NCBI GenBank assembly: GCA_003343565.1
Contig: QALA01000049.1
Location: 1 to 37,176 of the forward strand
DNA from: Verrucomicrobiota bacterium
Lineage (GTDB): Bacteria; Verrucomicrobiota; Verrucomicrobiia; Opitutales; Intestinicryptomonadaceae
Length of the DNA: 37,176 bases
Direction: 5' to 3'
A program made the translations under genes and the position numbers. Under the pieces are notes generated by a model that worked only from the letters and a program-made list of their open reading frames with translations, was not told the origin of the DNA and ran no database searches. Shown here piece after piece: positions 1 through 8,520 of the stretch (the first letter of the stretch is position 1; the number at the start of each line of letters is the position of its first letter).

Positions 1-318
1 CGCCGCACGTTCGGTTGCGCTGAAAAAAGTTTGCCGCCCGCCGCCGCGTTTGCGGAGTTGTCCGCCCCATGCATGGCCGTTTGCGCAGAAATTTTCACGC
101 CGTCTTTTCGGTATTGTAGTCCGATAGTTTCCGGTTGCAAAAGCGGAGCGTTTGTGGCGCGAGAAAAAATCGAAAGCCGAATCCGCCGCACGTTCGGTTG
201 CGCTGAAAAAAGTTTGCCGCCCGCCGCCGCGCTTGCGGAATTATCCGCCCCATGCGCGACCGTTTGCGCAGAGATTCTCGCGTCGTCTTTTGGGTATCCC
301 CCCATACGCGGCCGGTTG
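1..318. repeat. Imperfect direct repeat, period 183 bp (two copies)
   Basis: Bases 1-48 recur without change at 184-231, and similarity continues with scattered substitutions to about 138 and 318. The left copy begins at the window edge, so more copies may lie outside. The period is 61 codons exactly, so on the plus strand one frame reads through both copies. The differences are a mix of silent and non-silent changes and give no clear sign of protein selection. It resembles a local duplication in non-coding DNA or a decayed coding repeat; I cannot tell which. Confidence 0.8.
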
Positions 319-809
319 TGCATGCGTTCCCGCGCCGTCGGAATTAGCGTGGGTCAAATGGTTTGGGATTTGAAAACTTTTTTGGCGAATGTTGCGTGTG
401 GCGCGTTTTGTGCGCATCGTTTTTTTCAAGTTTTTTGCCTTGTTCGGCCTGAAATGGCCGCGCGGCATAGAGTTTTTAAGGTTTTTTTCAAACGCCGCAT
501 TGCGAGATTCGGTTTCGGAAAATATGAACCAAGTTTTGGCGGACTTTGCTTAGGAGACTTTTTGCGCCGCGTTGATAAGGCGTTGACGTAGGCGTCAATA
601 TGGGACGTTATCGCCTCTTTATAAAACAATTGTAATTCCGCCGCGGCGGCGGGGTGTGCGGTCGTTTCGGCAAGGCGGACGGCAAGGCGGAGGGAAATTT
701 GGCGTTTGAGAATTTGTGAAGGGGCGGTTCCCTTTAGGTTTTCGGCATTTTCATATCCGTTAAATCCGAACTTGAAAGGGGGGCTCGGATATGGAAAATA
801 CCGCGAAAT
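1..809. other. Gene-poor stretch upstream of tex
   Basis: No recognisable gene. It holds the 183-bp direct repeat and many short T-rich and A-rich runs typical of the other gaps in this window. Open frames of 140-190 codons exist on both strands (for example 31-591 plus, 426-866 minus), but their translations have no family resemblance, biased composition and no ribosome site, and the minus one runs into tex. No tRNA, RNase P, tmRNA or SRP RNA signature was found. I saw no convincing promoter for tex, although one must lie in or before this stretch. Confidence 0.6.
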
Positions 810-3077
810 ATGAATGAAAGACACATCGCAAAAATCGGCGCGGAACTGGGAATTTCGGCGCGCCAAATAGAGGCGGCGGCAAAGCTTTTGTCTGAGGGAG
901 CGACGGTCCCCTTCATAGCCAGATATAGAAAGGAGGCCACCGGGTCGCTCGACGAGGTCGCCGTGGCGGGAATCCGCGATTGGCTCGAAAGGCTCAAGGC
1001 TGTTGACGAGAGGCGCAAATCCATAAAAAATTCGCTCGACGAGCGCGGGCAGCTGACTTCCGAACTCGAATCGAAAATAGACGCGGCCGAAACGCTGACC
1101 GAGCTTGAGGACATATACCTTCCCTTTAGGCCCAAGCGGCGCACCCGCGCTTCGATTGCGAAGGAGCGCGGACTTGAGCCGCTTGCCGATTTCATATTCG
1201 ACGACGCGGGCGACTGCGAGGCCGAAGCCTTAAAATTTGCAAACGCCGAAAGCGAAGTGCCGGACGCCTCCGCCGCCCTTGCCGGCGCGCGGGACATAAT
1301 CGCCGAAAGAATTTCCGACGACGCCTCCGCGCGTTCCGCCATGCGCGAGTATTTCGAGAATGAGGCCGCGATGTCCTCCAAAGTGATGTTCGGCAAGGAG
1401 GCTGAGGCCGCTAAGTACCGCGACTACTTCGATTGGAGCGAACCGGCAAAATCCGCTCCGTCGCACAGGATTCTTGCCGTCCGCCGCGGGGAGGCCGAAG
1501 GGCTGCTGATAATGCGCGTGATTCCGGAGGAGGCGGGCGCGGTGTCGCTGTTGCGGCGCATGTTCGTAAAGAATCCGGATTCGCCCTGCGGGAGGCAGAT
1601 GGGGCTTGCTGCCGAGGACTGCTACAAGCGGCTTCTGTGCTCCGCAACGGAGACGCACATGCGTCTGGAAATAAAAAAGCGCGCCGACGAGGAGGCCGTA
1701 AAAGTCTTTGCGGCGAATCTGCGCGAGCTCCTGATGGCCGCCCCGCTCGGCGGCAAAAACGTCCTTGCGCTCGACCCCGGATTCAGAACGGGCTGCAAAC
1801 TGGTCTGCCTGAACCGACAGGGAGACCTGCTCTACAACGATGTCATATACGTCGGGCAGGGCGCGGCGAAGACGGCGGAGGCGGCCGCGAAAGTCGCCGC
1901 GCTGTGCGAGAGGTTTGAAATAGAGGCGATAGCGGTCGGCAACGGGACCGCGGGGCGCGAGACGGAGGCTTTTGTGCGCTCTCTCAACCTTCCGCAGAAC
2001 GTGGTTGTGACGATGGTCAACGAGAGCGGAGCCTCCATATATTCGGCGTCGGAAGCCGCGCGCGAGGAGTTCCCCGACCGCGACATAACCGTGCGCGGCG
2101 CGGTCTCCATAGGCCGCAGGCTGATGGATCCGCTGGCCGAACTTGTCAAAATCGATCCGCGCTCGATAGGCGTGGGGCAGTATCAGCACGATGTGGACCA
2201 GTCGCTGTTGAAGCGCTCTTTGGACGACGTTGTCGTCAGCTGCGTCAACAGCGTCGGCGTCGAGGTGAACACGGCAAGCCGCCAGCTGTTGTCTTACGTT
2301 TCCGGCCTCAACGCGGCGAGCGCGGCCAATATCATAGCCTATCGGAACGAAAACGGCCCCTTCGCTTCGAGGGAACAGCTGCTGAAGGTCAAGGGCATCG
2401 GAGCCAAGACGTTTGAACAGGCGGCGGGATTTCTGCGCATTCGCGGGGCGAAAAATCCGCTCGACGCCTCCGCCGTGCATCCGGAACGCTATGCGCTTGT
2501 CGGCAAAATGGCCGCCGATATGGGGGCGGACGTGGCCGCGTTAATGCGCGATGCGCCGCTGCGCTCCAAGATAGTTCTGCAAAACTATGTCGATGAAAAC
2601 GCCGGCCTGCCGACCCTCATGGACATAATGCGCGAACTGGCAAAACCCGCCCGCGACCCGCGCGAAAAATTTGAGATATTCCGCTTTGCCGAAGGCGTGC
2701 ATTCGATCGAGGATCTGAAGGAGTCGATGCGCCTGCCGGGCGTCGTCACAAATGTCACCGCGTTCGGCGCCTTCGTGGACATAGGAGTGCATCAGGACGG
2801 ATTGGTGCACGTCTCGGAGTTGTCGGATTCGTTTGTGCGCAATCCCTCCGACGTCGTGAAGCCCGGCCAGCGCGTAAGCGTCGCCGTCCTTGAGGTGGAT
2901 TTGCCGCGCAGGAGAATATCGCTGTCGATGAAGTCCAATCCGCAAAAGCGCGCGAAGTCCGCGGGGGAGTATTCCCAAAGCGGGCGGCCGTCCGCCGGCG
3001 GCAAATTCCGAAAGCCTCCGTCGAGCGCGTTCGGCAACTCCTTCGGCGACGCTTTTTCCAAGCTGGGCAACCTGTGA
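810..3077 (+). CDS. tex: Tex family RNA-binding transcription accessory protein
   Basis: A 755-residue protein that matches the bacterial Tex/YhgF family along its whole length. The N-terminal helical region contains VPFIARYRKEATG (residues 33-45). A YqgF/RNase H-like domain starts near residue 317 with LALDPGFRTG. A helix-hairpin-helix region has KVKGIGAKTFEQAAGFL, and a C-terminal S1 domain (about 635-710) has AFGAFVDIGVHQDGLVHVSE. Tex binds nucleic acid in the cytoplasm and affects transcription; its exact role differs between species. The protein ends in a Ser/Gly/Lys-rich tail of about 45 residues after S1, which is common in the family. The ATG at 810 gives the usual family N-terminus, but there is no clear Shine-Dalgarno sequence. 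It appears to be transcribed alone. Confidence 0.96.
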   Translation: MNERHIAKIGAELGISARQIEAAAKLLSEGATVPFIARYRKEATGSLDEVAVAGIRDWLERLKAVDERRKSIKNSLDERGQLTSELESKIDAAETLTELEDIYLPFRPKRRTRASIAKERGLEPLADFIFDDAGDCEAEALKFANAESEVPDASAALAGARDIIAERISDDASARSAMREYFENEAAMSSKVMFGKEAEAAKYRDYFDWSEPAKSAPSHRILAVRRGEAEGLLIMRVIPEEAGAVSLLRRMFVKNPDSPCGRQMGLAAEDCYKRLLCSATETHMRLEIKKRADEEAVKVFAANLRELLMAAPLGGKNVLALDPGFRTGCKLVCLNRQGDLLYNDVIYVGQGAAKTAEAAAKVAALCERFEIEAIAVGNGTAGRETEAFVRSLNLPQNVVVTMVNESGASIYSASEAAREEFPDRDITVRGAVSIGRRLMDPLAELVKIDPRSIGVGQYQHDVDQSLLKRSLDDVVVSCVNSVGVEVNTASRQLLSYVSGLNAASAANIIAYRNENGPFASREQLLKVKGIGAKTFEQAAGFLRIRGAKNPLDASAVHPERYALVGKMAADMGADVAALMRDAPLRSKIVLQNYVDENAGLPTLMDIMRELAKPARDPREKFEIFRFAEGVHSIEDLKESMRLPGVVTNVTAFGAFVDIGVHQDGLVHVSELSDSFVRNPSDVVKPGQRVSVAVLEVDLPRRRISLSMKSNPQKRAKSAGEYSQSGRPSAGGKFRKPPSSAFGNSFGDAFSKLGNL

Positions 3078-3191
3078 TTTTCGCCCGGCGGAACAGCTTG
3101 CGGGAGCCTTAATTGCCGCTTTTTCGTTCGCGCGTTTGGGCGTTCCTTGCGCGGGGACTTTTTTCGCAAACGGTATCGGGCGGATTTTTCC

Positions 3192-3214
3192 AAGCGCGCC
3201 TTAGAGGCGCGCTT
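3192..3214. repeat. Perfect 10-bp inverted repeat with 3-nt loop
   Basis: The arms AAGCGCGCCT (3192-3201) and AGGCGCGCTT (3205-3214) are exact complements around the loop TAG. It lies about 115 bases behind the tex stop. No T-run follows on either strand, so it is not a standard intrinsic terminator. It could help transcript 3' end stability or be a recurrent intergenic palindrome. Confidence 0.6.
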
Positions 3215-3838
3215 GCGGGCGTCCGCAGACAAGCTGCGGCAGGCGTCGGAATGCTTGGGAGCGTCGGCGGGATTTTGTTGCGGTAGGCCGCATATCCAGT
3301 ACGTCTCTTCACATATTCCGCACAGTGTGAAATTCGATTTTATAAAAATGGAACGGAGTTTTGGAAAAGCTTTCGTCCGCCGACGGCTTTTCATTTTTTA
3401 ATATTATCGACAATGCGCCGATTCGCATTTCAACCCCGCGTCTGTGCCGCCCGTACCGCGCGGGTTCGGGCGAATAAACTTTACAAAGAATCGTCGGCGT
3501 AAAGAAATAAAATATACGCCGTTTTTTCCGATTTTTAAAACGCCCGCATAATGCGACGGCACTTCGTCCGACGCCGAGCTTTTGCTTTCGGACGTTGTCG
3601 CTCGTTTTTTATATATCCCCCGGCGTCTCCCGCAGGAACCGCGGGCGAAAACTTCGCTCTTTGCCGCCAAACCGCAAACTCAAATGCGCGATTCCCAAGC
3701 GGGCGTGCGAATCCGCAGTTTATTCATAGGAGGGCGTCGGCATATTTCGCACGGGTTTGCGCGAATTATCCGCTTGCGTTTTAATTCGCATTTTTGCGCT
3801 TGAGCCGCCTCCTGCGGCCGCCAAATTCGGAGCGAAAC

Positions 3839-3868
3839 TTGACAGCGCAACCGCGCGTGTGATAGGAT
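3839..3868 (+). promoter_or_regulatory. Sigma-70-type promoter of ribE
   Basis: A perfect -35 box TTGACA (3839-3844) is followed after 18 bases by a -10-like TAGGAT (3863-3868). The predicted start near 3875 would leave a leader of only about 33 bases before the ATG at 3908. That is too short for an FMN riboswitch. A good ribosome site, GGAGG at 3896-3900, lies inside this leader. Confidence 0.65.
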
Positions 3869-3907
3869 TTGCGCACAAATTAAAATGCAATAAACGGAGG
3901 CGGTGCG

Positions 3908-4525
3908 ATGTTTACTGGAATAGTTGAAGGCACGGGGGTTGTGGAATCGTTCAAGGAGCGCGAACAGGCGTGGCTTTTGAAGCTGAGAGTCCCGTCTGAA
4001 ATAGCGGATTCGATGGCCGAGGGCGATTCGCTGGCATGCAACGGCTGCTGCCTGACCATGATATCCAAGGAGGGCGACACGCTCGGATTCGAACTCTTGG
4101 AGGAGACAATTCGCCTGACGTGTTTCGAAGGAGTAAAGGCGGGAGACCTCGTGAATCTGGAGCGTCCGCTGAAGGCCGACTCGCGGCTTGGCGGCCACTT
4201 TGTGAGCGGACATGTAGATGCGCGCAGCGTCGTGGACACGTTTGAGCGGCGCGGGAAGAACTATTATTTGAGGGTGGCGGTTCCGGAGGAATTTGCCAAG
4301 TACGTAGTCTATAAGGGCAGCATAGCCATAGACGGAATCTCTCTGACCGTGGCGGAGGCCGGCGGCGGATTCCTCGCCGTATGGCTGATTCCGCACACGC
4401 TTGAGGTGACGAATCTCAAGAATTGCGCCGCGGGAAAACTCGTGGATTTGGAGTTCGATATACTCGCAAAGTATGTGGAGAAGATTGCGTCGGGGGCGCG
4501 CGACAAGTCGCCGTACCAGCCGTAG
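3908..4525 (+). CDS. ribE: Riboflavin synthase, alpha chain
   Basis: This enzyme dismutates two molecules of 6,7-dimethyl-8-ribityllumazine to riboflavin and a pyrimidinedione, the last step of riboflavin synthesis, in the cytoplasm. The 205 residues form the two tandem lumazine-binding barrels expected. The first opens with MFTGIVEGTG and contains LACNGCCLT and GGHFVSGHVD; the second contains SIAIDGISLTV and the HTLEVTNL segment. Length is normal for the family. The start is set by GGAGG at 3896-3900, eight bases before ATG. No other riboflavin gene is nearby, and the downstream gene starts 12 bases after the stop. Some genomes call this gene ribC. Confidence 0.97.
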   Translation: MFTGIVEGTGVVESFKEREQAWLLKLRVPSEIADSMAEGDSLACNGCCLTMISKEGDTLGFELLEETIRLTCFEGVKAGDLVNLERPLKADSRLGGHFVSGHVDARSVVDTFERRGKNYYLRVAVPEEFAKYVVYKGSIAIDGISLTVAEAGGGFLAVWLIPHTLEVTNLKNCAAGKLVDLEFDILAKYVEKIASGARDKSPYQP

Positions 4526-4537
4526 GGCGGCCGCCGA

Positions 4538-5494
4538 ATGAGGAGGATTCACCTTAAGCTTGCGGCGGTCTGCGCATGGATTGCGCTGGCGTTGCTGTCG
4601 GTTTTCGTATTTCGGGATACCGGCGGCTTTTCGGCATTCGAGACTGATCCGCTGTCGGAAGTGGAGCCCAAGATTGCGTCCGGGGTCAGGGTTTGCACGT
4701 GGAATCTCCGCAATTACGGAGTGGCCAGGCACTTCGCCGCTGGAAAGTGGAGGGAGCACCCGAAACCGGAATCCGAGCGGGCCGCGATACGCTCAATCTT
4801 GAAGCGGATAGACGCCGACATTGTGGTGCTTGAGGAGATGCAGGACAGGGCGTTTCTGATGGACTTGAGGAATTCCCTCCATTCGGAGGGGCTTTCGTAC
4901 AAATACTGGGCGATAGGCAAAAACGAGGCTCCAATACGCGTGGCGATTCTGTCGAAGCTGAAGCCGGAAAAATTTGTCGACCGCTCTCTTTTGGTTTTCG
5001 CGCACGGGGGCGAATTTCGGGCGTCTCCGCGCGGGACGGTCGGGGCGGTTTACAGGTGCGGAAACGTCGAGTGGTCGGTTTACGGATTTCACTTGAAGAG
5101 CAAGTACGGCTCAAAAAAGGGCGACGGGGGATTTGCGCAGTTTCGCGCGGCGGAGCTGTCGGCGGCGGTTTCCGAGATGTCGCGCGCCCGGCCTGTGCTC
5201 TTGTGTGGAGACTTCAACGACGAGCCTTGCGAAATCTTGAAAACCCTTTCGGGATTCGGTTTCCGCATGGTGGAGCAAAGTGACGCCGACGGCCTTGCGT
5301 ACTCCTACTTTTGGGCCAAGAAGAACAGGCGGTTTGTGTACGACTGCTTTTATGCGAACGCCAAAATGGAGCCTTTCATAAGGGGAAGGGCGCGCGTGTT
5401 CGGCTCGGAAAGCCTTTCGTCCAGCGACCACCGCCCCGTCTATGTGGATTTGGATTTTTCCTCCGGGGCGGATTCGAGCGCGTCAGGAAACTGA
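4538..5494 (+). CDS. Endonuclease/exonuclease/phosphatase family protein, N-terminally anchored
   Basis: A 318-residue protein with the fold shared by exonuclease III, DNase I and inositol phosphatases. An N-terminal hydrophobic segment (about residues 8-25) suggests a signal anchor, placing the catalytic domain outside the cytoplasm. Metal and catalytic motifs are present: RVCTWNLRNYG (Asn56), VVLEEMQD (Glu near 100), LLCGDFNDEP (Asp225, Asn227) and SSDHRPVYVDL (Asp297, His298). The substrate cannot be read from the sequence; extracellular nuclease or phosphodiesterase are both possible. It starts 12 bases behind ribE and probably shares its promoter. No Shine-Dalgarno is seen. It ends facing the convergent gene at 5733. 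Confidence 0.85.
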   Translation: MRRIHLKLAAVCAWIALALLSVFVFRDTGGFSAFETDPLSEVEPKIASGVRVCTWNLRNYGVARHFAAGKWREHPKPESERAAIRSILKRIDADIVVLEEMQDRAFLMDLRNSLHSEGLSYKYWAIGKNEAPIRVAILSKLKPEKFVDRSLLVFAHGGEFRASPRGTVGAVYRCGNVEWSVYGFHLKSKYGSKKGDGGFAQFRAAELSAAVSEMSRARPVLLCGDFNDEPCEILKTLSGFGFRMVEQSDADGLAYSYFWAKKNRRFVYDCFYANAKMEPFIRGRARVFGSESLSSSDHRPVYVDLDFSSGADSSASGN

Positions 5495-5686
5495 TTCTCT
5501 TTTGCTGATTGCCCGCCGGAGTTATGATTTCGTCCGGTCGCTGCCGAAGCAGGCGTTGCGGCGCGAACGCGGCTTGGCGCGCGTCGAAAGAAGCCGCTTG
5601 CGCATTTCCTTCTTTCTGCCGCGCGCGCGCCGTTTGGCCTTTCGGAGGAAGCGGCATTGCGAAGCGCCGGAAAATGCGGGGAGATA

Positions 5687-5713
5687 GCGCGCGCCAAATT
5701 GCGAGGCGCGCGC
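5687..5713. repeat. GC-rich 9-bp inverted repeat between convergent genes
   Basis: GCGCGCGCC (5687-5695) is complementary to GGCGCGCGC (5705-5713) with a 9-base loop. It sits between two convergent genes (stops at 5494 and 5733), where a bidirectional terminator would be useful. There is no T-tract on either side, so the assignment as a terminator is only a guess. Confidence 0.45.
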
Positions 5714-5732
5714 GCCGTTGCGCGTTCGGGCG

Positions 5733-6584
5733 TTAGGGTTTGCCTGCGGGATTATTCGCGTCGGAAAAAAATATTTTTTGCAGGTATGATACCCTATATA
5801 CCAGAAGTATCCAGAAGGCGAGGGCGCACACGATTATTCCGTATGTGCATATCGAGAACGCCATGCGCGCCTGGAGCATTTCCGTTCCGCCCGTCGACGA
5901 TACCGCAAGACAGTTTATTGCAATCAGCGCGATTGCGGCGATATTGAAAAAGTACCACAGCCCCACCAGCGCGATGTCCGTCGCCGCCGGCTTGCGGTGC
6001 AGGGCCGCGAGGCTGGAAGTCAGGACCGCATACATGATCTTCGGCGGGCTTATCAGGTTTACGAACGGTATTATGAAACTGCGCGCCGCAGCCTTGGGCG
6101 AATACGGAAACTCTTTGCTGAAGCTGACGGCGTTCCCCGTGCAGGCGACAATCCACGAATATCCGAAAAATACCGCCAATACGGCGAAGGCGAAAGCCGT
6201 CAGAAATGTCAGGGGGTCGGCATAAAAGAGTTCGAGATACTTAACCTTCACCAAAGCTTTTGAGCCGAATTTCCCGTCGATGTACTCAAATAGGAAGTTC
6301 AGGCGTTCGATTGAGAGGCATATTTTTGCGCAGAATATGACGATAAGCGTTATCAGGGAGGTTCTGAAAAAGGCGTTGCGCAGTCTCAATCCGCGCAGCG
6401 AGGCGCTTTCGCGTTTTGAATTTAGCGCCTTGTAAAAAACGCAGCTGCCCAGCGGCGCCCATTCCCTGTTTCCCTGCGTCCAGACGAGCGTGTCTTTGTT
6501 TACGATCCCGTCTTCATAGAGCCGCGCGAGCGCCGCGTCGGAAATGGGGCCTTCTTTTGTGTCGTTTTTTACATAGTACCACAT
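5733..6584 (-). CDS. GYF_2 (DUF4339) and DUF4328-like membrane protein
   Basis: A 283-residue protein. Residues 1-50 form a GYF_2/DUF4339 module: MWYYVKNDTKEGPISD followed by a tryptophan-rich TLVWTQGNREWAPLG. This module is often found at the cytoplasmic end of bacterial membrane proteins and probably binds peptides. The rest has about four to five hydrophobic segments, with the motif FIIPFVNLISPPKIMYAVL, which resembles the DUF4328 family (inference from motif shape). Function is unknown. No Shine-Dalgarno precedes the ATG. It lies 304 bases downstream of mnmE on the same strand and may be independently transcribed. Confidence 0.8.
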   Translation of the reverse strand: MWYYVKNDTKEGPISDAALARLYEDGIVNKDTLVWTQGNREWAPLGSCVFYKALNSKRESASLRGLRLRNAFFRTSLITLIVIFCAKICLSIERLNFLFEYIDGKFGSKALVKVKYLELFYADPLTFLTAFAFAVLAVFFGYSWIVACTGNAVSFSKEFPYSPKAAARSFIIPFVNLISPPKIMYAVLTSSLAALHRKPAATDIALVGLWYFFNIAAIALIAINCLAVSSTGGTEMLQARMAFSICTYGIIVCALAFWILLVYRVSYLQKIFFSDANNPAGKP

Positions 6585-6888
6585 GGCGAATGCAACTTGA
6601 ACAAATTATCCAAAACGCATTAATTACTTCGGGCGGATTTCAAGTCAAATCAAATCGCGTTTGCCGCGCGCCGCGCCGGGAGGGGCGTTTCGGGCGGAAT
6701 TTCGGCCGGGTTTGGCGCCGCAGGCAAAATCCGATTGCGGACTGGAGGCATTTCTGCGGGGGCGCTTTTTTGTCGGAACCGATTTCGCGCCGGATTCCTG
6801 CGCATGGCTTTTTGTTCGCGCGCCTTTTGCGGCAAGGCTCCGAAGGGCGTCGGGAGTGCTTGCGCGCAAGATGTTCCCGGAAGTTCCC
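6585..6888. other. 304-bp gap between mnmE and the GYF_2 gene
   Basis: No gene is supported. The sequence is GC-rich with several GGCG/CGCC clusters but no hairpin with a T-run behind mnmE. A short AT-rich stretch near 6595-6625 could contain a promoter for the minus-strand gene at 6584, without clear boxes. Confidence 0.5.
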
Positions 6889-8256
6889 CTATTTCCCGAT
6901 GCAGAAGTTCGAGAAAATTTTGTCCAATATGTCGTTTGAATCGAATCTGCCCACTATTTCCCCGATGCGGTCGAGCGCGCATCGAAGGTCCGATGCGGAC
7001 AATTCCGCCGGCGCGCCGCCGGCTATTTTTTTGGAGGCCGAGTCGAGGGCGTCGGAAGCCAGCAGAAGGGAGCCTGCGTGCCTTGCGCTGACGAGTATGT
7101 CGTCCGCGGCGGCGCGTATGTGGTGCCGCCGTATCGTTTGAACGATTGCCCGCTTGAGCTCTTCGACGCCCTCTCCGGTGCGGCAGGAAATGCGCACGCA
7201 TTCGTAGCCGGGAAATGCCTGCCGGAAGGCGGAAGATTCGGAATCGGCCCGCATAAGGTCGAGCTTGTTCAGCGCTATGACAGTGTTTTCGGGCGACATT
7301 CCCTCGCGCGCGCCGTCCGGAATCGCGGCGGCGGATTCCCCCCCGGAGGCGTCGATTACGAGCAGGCGCATGTCTGCGGAGCGGATTTTTTTCAGCGCAA
7401 TTTCAACGCCCAGTCCCTCGATTTGCTCCGCGCAATCGCGCAGTCCGGCGGTGTCTATCAGGTTGACGCAGCAGTCTTCGAGCGCGATTTTCTCGCAGAT
7501 GAAATCGCGCGTGGTACCAGCGTAGGGGCTTACGATGGCCCTGTCCGAGGCTGTCAGGGCGTTCAACAGCGAGGACTTCCCCGCATTCGGCGCGCCCGCA
7601 ATGACGACGTTTAGCCCGTTGTGTATGAGCGCGGAATACTTTGAAGTGTCCGCCAGCGCCCGCATGTCTGCCGATAGGCTTCGGCACGTTTGAAGAAGTT
7701 TGGATTTGTCCTCCGGGGGGAGGTCGTCCTCCGGGAAGTCTATATACGCCTCCGCCAGCGCGCATGCGTCGAGGAGCTTTGAGCTGAACAGGCCTATTCT
7801 GCGGCCGAGCTCTCCGTCCAGCTGCCTTTGGGCGGCTTCGAGCGCGCGCTTGCTGCGCGCGCCAATTACGAGCGCGACGGCTTCGGCCTGCGAGAGGTCC
7901 ATTTTGCCGTTCATGAACGCGCGCCGGGTGAAGTCGCCGGGCTGCGCCGGCTCGCATTCGTTTGCGAAGAGGTCTTGTAGAATGTTTTGGACTATGAACA
8001 GGCTTCCGTGGCAGCATATTTCCGCGCAGTCCTCTCCGGTGTAGGAGGCGGGCGCCTTGAAGAACGTCGCCAAGACGTCGTCCAAAATTTCGCCGTCGGA
8101 ATTTTTGTATTTTGCGCGGACGGCGGTGCGCGCGGCGGGGCGGTCCAATCCCAACGCGCGTTCGAGGACGCGCGGCACGTTCGGGCCGCTTATCCTGACG
8201 ATTGCTATGGCGGCCTCCGAATTGCCGCTTGCCAATGCAGCGATTGTCGAGCTCAT
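6889..8256 (-). CDS. mnmE: tRNA uridine-5-carboxymethylaminomethyl modification GTPase MnmE
   Basis: MnmE works with MnmG to install the carboxymethylaminomethyl group at wobble uridine 34 of several tRNAs. The 455 residues show the whole family layout: an N-terminal folate-binding domain (STIAALASGNSEAAIAIVRISG; FTRRAFMNGKMDLSQAEAV), a GTPase domain with P-loop GAPNAGKSS (221-229), DTAGLRD (268-274) and NKLD, and the diagnostic C-terminal FCIGK carrying the conserved cysteine. A longer reading frame goes back to 8406, but the extra 50 residues are arginine-rich and unlike MnmE. The ATG at 8256 overlaps the stop of the upstream gene in an ATGA, which supports this start and translational coupling. 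Confidence 0.97.
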   Translation of the reverse strand: MSSTIAALASGNSEAAIAIVRISGPNVPRVLERALGLDRPAARTAVRAKYKNSDGEILDDVLATFFKAPASYTGEDCAEICCHGSLFIVQNILQDLFANECEPAQPGDFTRRAFMNGKMDLSQAEAVALVIGARSKRALEAAQRQLDGELGRRIGLFSSKLLDACALAEAYIDFPEDDLPPEDKSKLLQTCRSLSADMRALADTSKYSALIHNGLNVVIAGAPNAGKSSLLNALTASDRAIVSPYAGTTRDFICEKIALEDCCVNLIDTAGLRDCAEQIEGLGVEIALKKIRSADMRLLVIDASGGESAAAIPDGAREGMSPENTVIALNKLDLMRADSESSAFRQAFPGYECVRISCRTGEGVEELKRAIVQTIRRHHIRAAADDILVSARHAGSLLLASDALDSASKKIAGGAPAELSASDLRCALDRIGEIVGRFDSNDILDKIFSNFCIGK

Positions 8257-8519
8257 TTTTTCGTCCTGCGCAGCCTGACTACGGTCGTTATTGCGACGGC
8301 TCCGATGCAGAACGCCGTTCCTCCGATTGCGGCGGCGTCTATGTGGGCCTTGAATTTTGTCGAGCCGGTCTGCGCGTCGAAGTCGATGGGCTGTTCCCGC
8401 TGCCACGGCGTCATGCCGGAGTAAAAGTATGCGAACGCCGCCAAATACGCCGCGATTCCGATCGCCGCGCAGCAGGCCAACAGGAGGAGTTTTTGTCCGG
8501 CTGGAAAATTTTTCGACAT
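8253..8519 (-). CDS. Small membrane protein of unknown function
   Basis: An 88-residue protein, MSKNFPAGQKLLLL at its start, with two hydrophobic segments (about residues 9-33 and 65-82) that should cross the inner membrane, and a short basic tail RLRRTKK. Between them is a polar loop. I do not recognise a family. It lies one base after the DUF192 gene and overlaps mnmE by four bases, so the three are almost certainly one transcript. A longer frame upstream is a shadow of the DUF192 gene. Confidence 0.7.
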   Translation of the reverse strand: MSKNFPAGQKLLLLACCAAIGIAAYLAAFAYFYSGMTPWQREQPIDFDAQTGSTKFKAHIDAAAIGGTAFCIGAVAITTVVRLRRTKK

Positions 8520-8520
8520 G

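Larger units (their letters stand above)
3078..3907. other. Non-coding stretch between tex and ribE
   Basis: About 830 bases with no supportable gene. It contains a perfect 10-bp hairpin at 3192-3214, a smaller inverted repeat at 3629-3645 (CCCGC/GCGGG), T-rich runs, and at its right end the promoter and ribosome site of ribE. Short open frames on both strands (up to 88 codons) have no family resemblance. No canonical intrinsic terminator with a T-tract was found behind tex. Confidence 0.6.

Noticed and set aside
1..318. CRISPR array
   Set aside because: Only two long imperfect copies with no short regular spacers; no cas genes anywhere in the window.
31..591. Possible protein of 186 residues over the first direct repeat
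   Set aside because: No ribosome site or family resemblance, and the repeat copies show no clear protein-level constraint.
426..866. Possible protein of 146 residues on the minus strand
   Set aside because: Starts inside tex on the other strand, has no family resemblance and poor codon use for this genome.
3869..3907. FMN riboswitch before riboflavin synthase
   Set aside because: The leader after the promoter is only about 33 bases, far too short for the aptamer.
8257..8406. Longer N-terminus for MnmE
   Set aside because: The added 50 residues are arginine-rich, unlike the family, and overlap the upstream gene; the ATG at 8256 forms an ATGA overlap.
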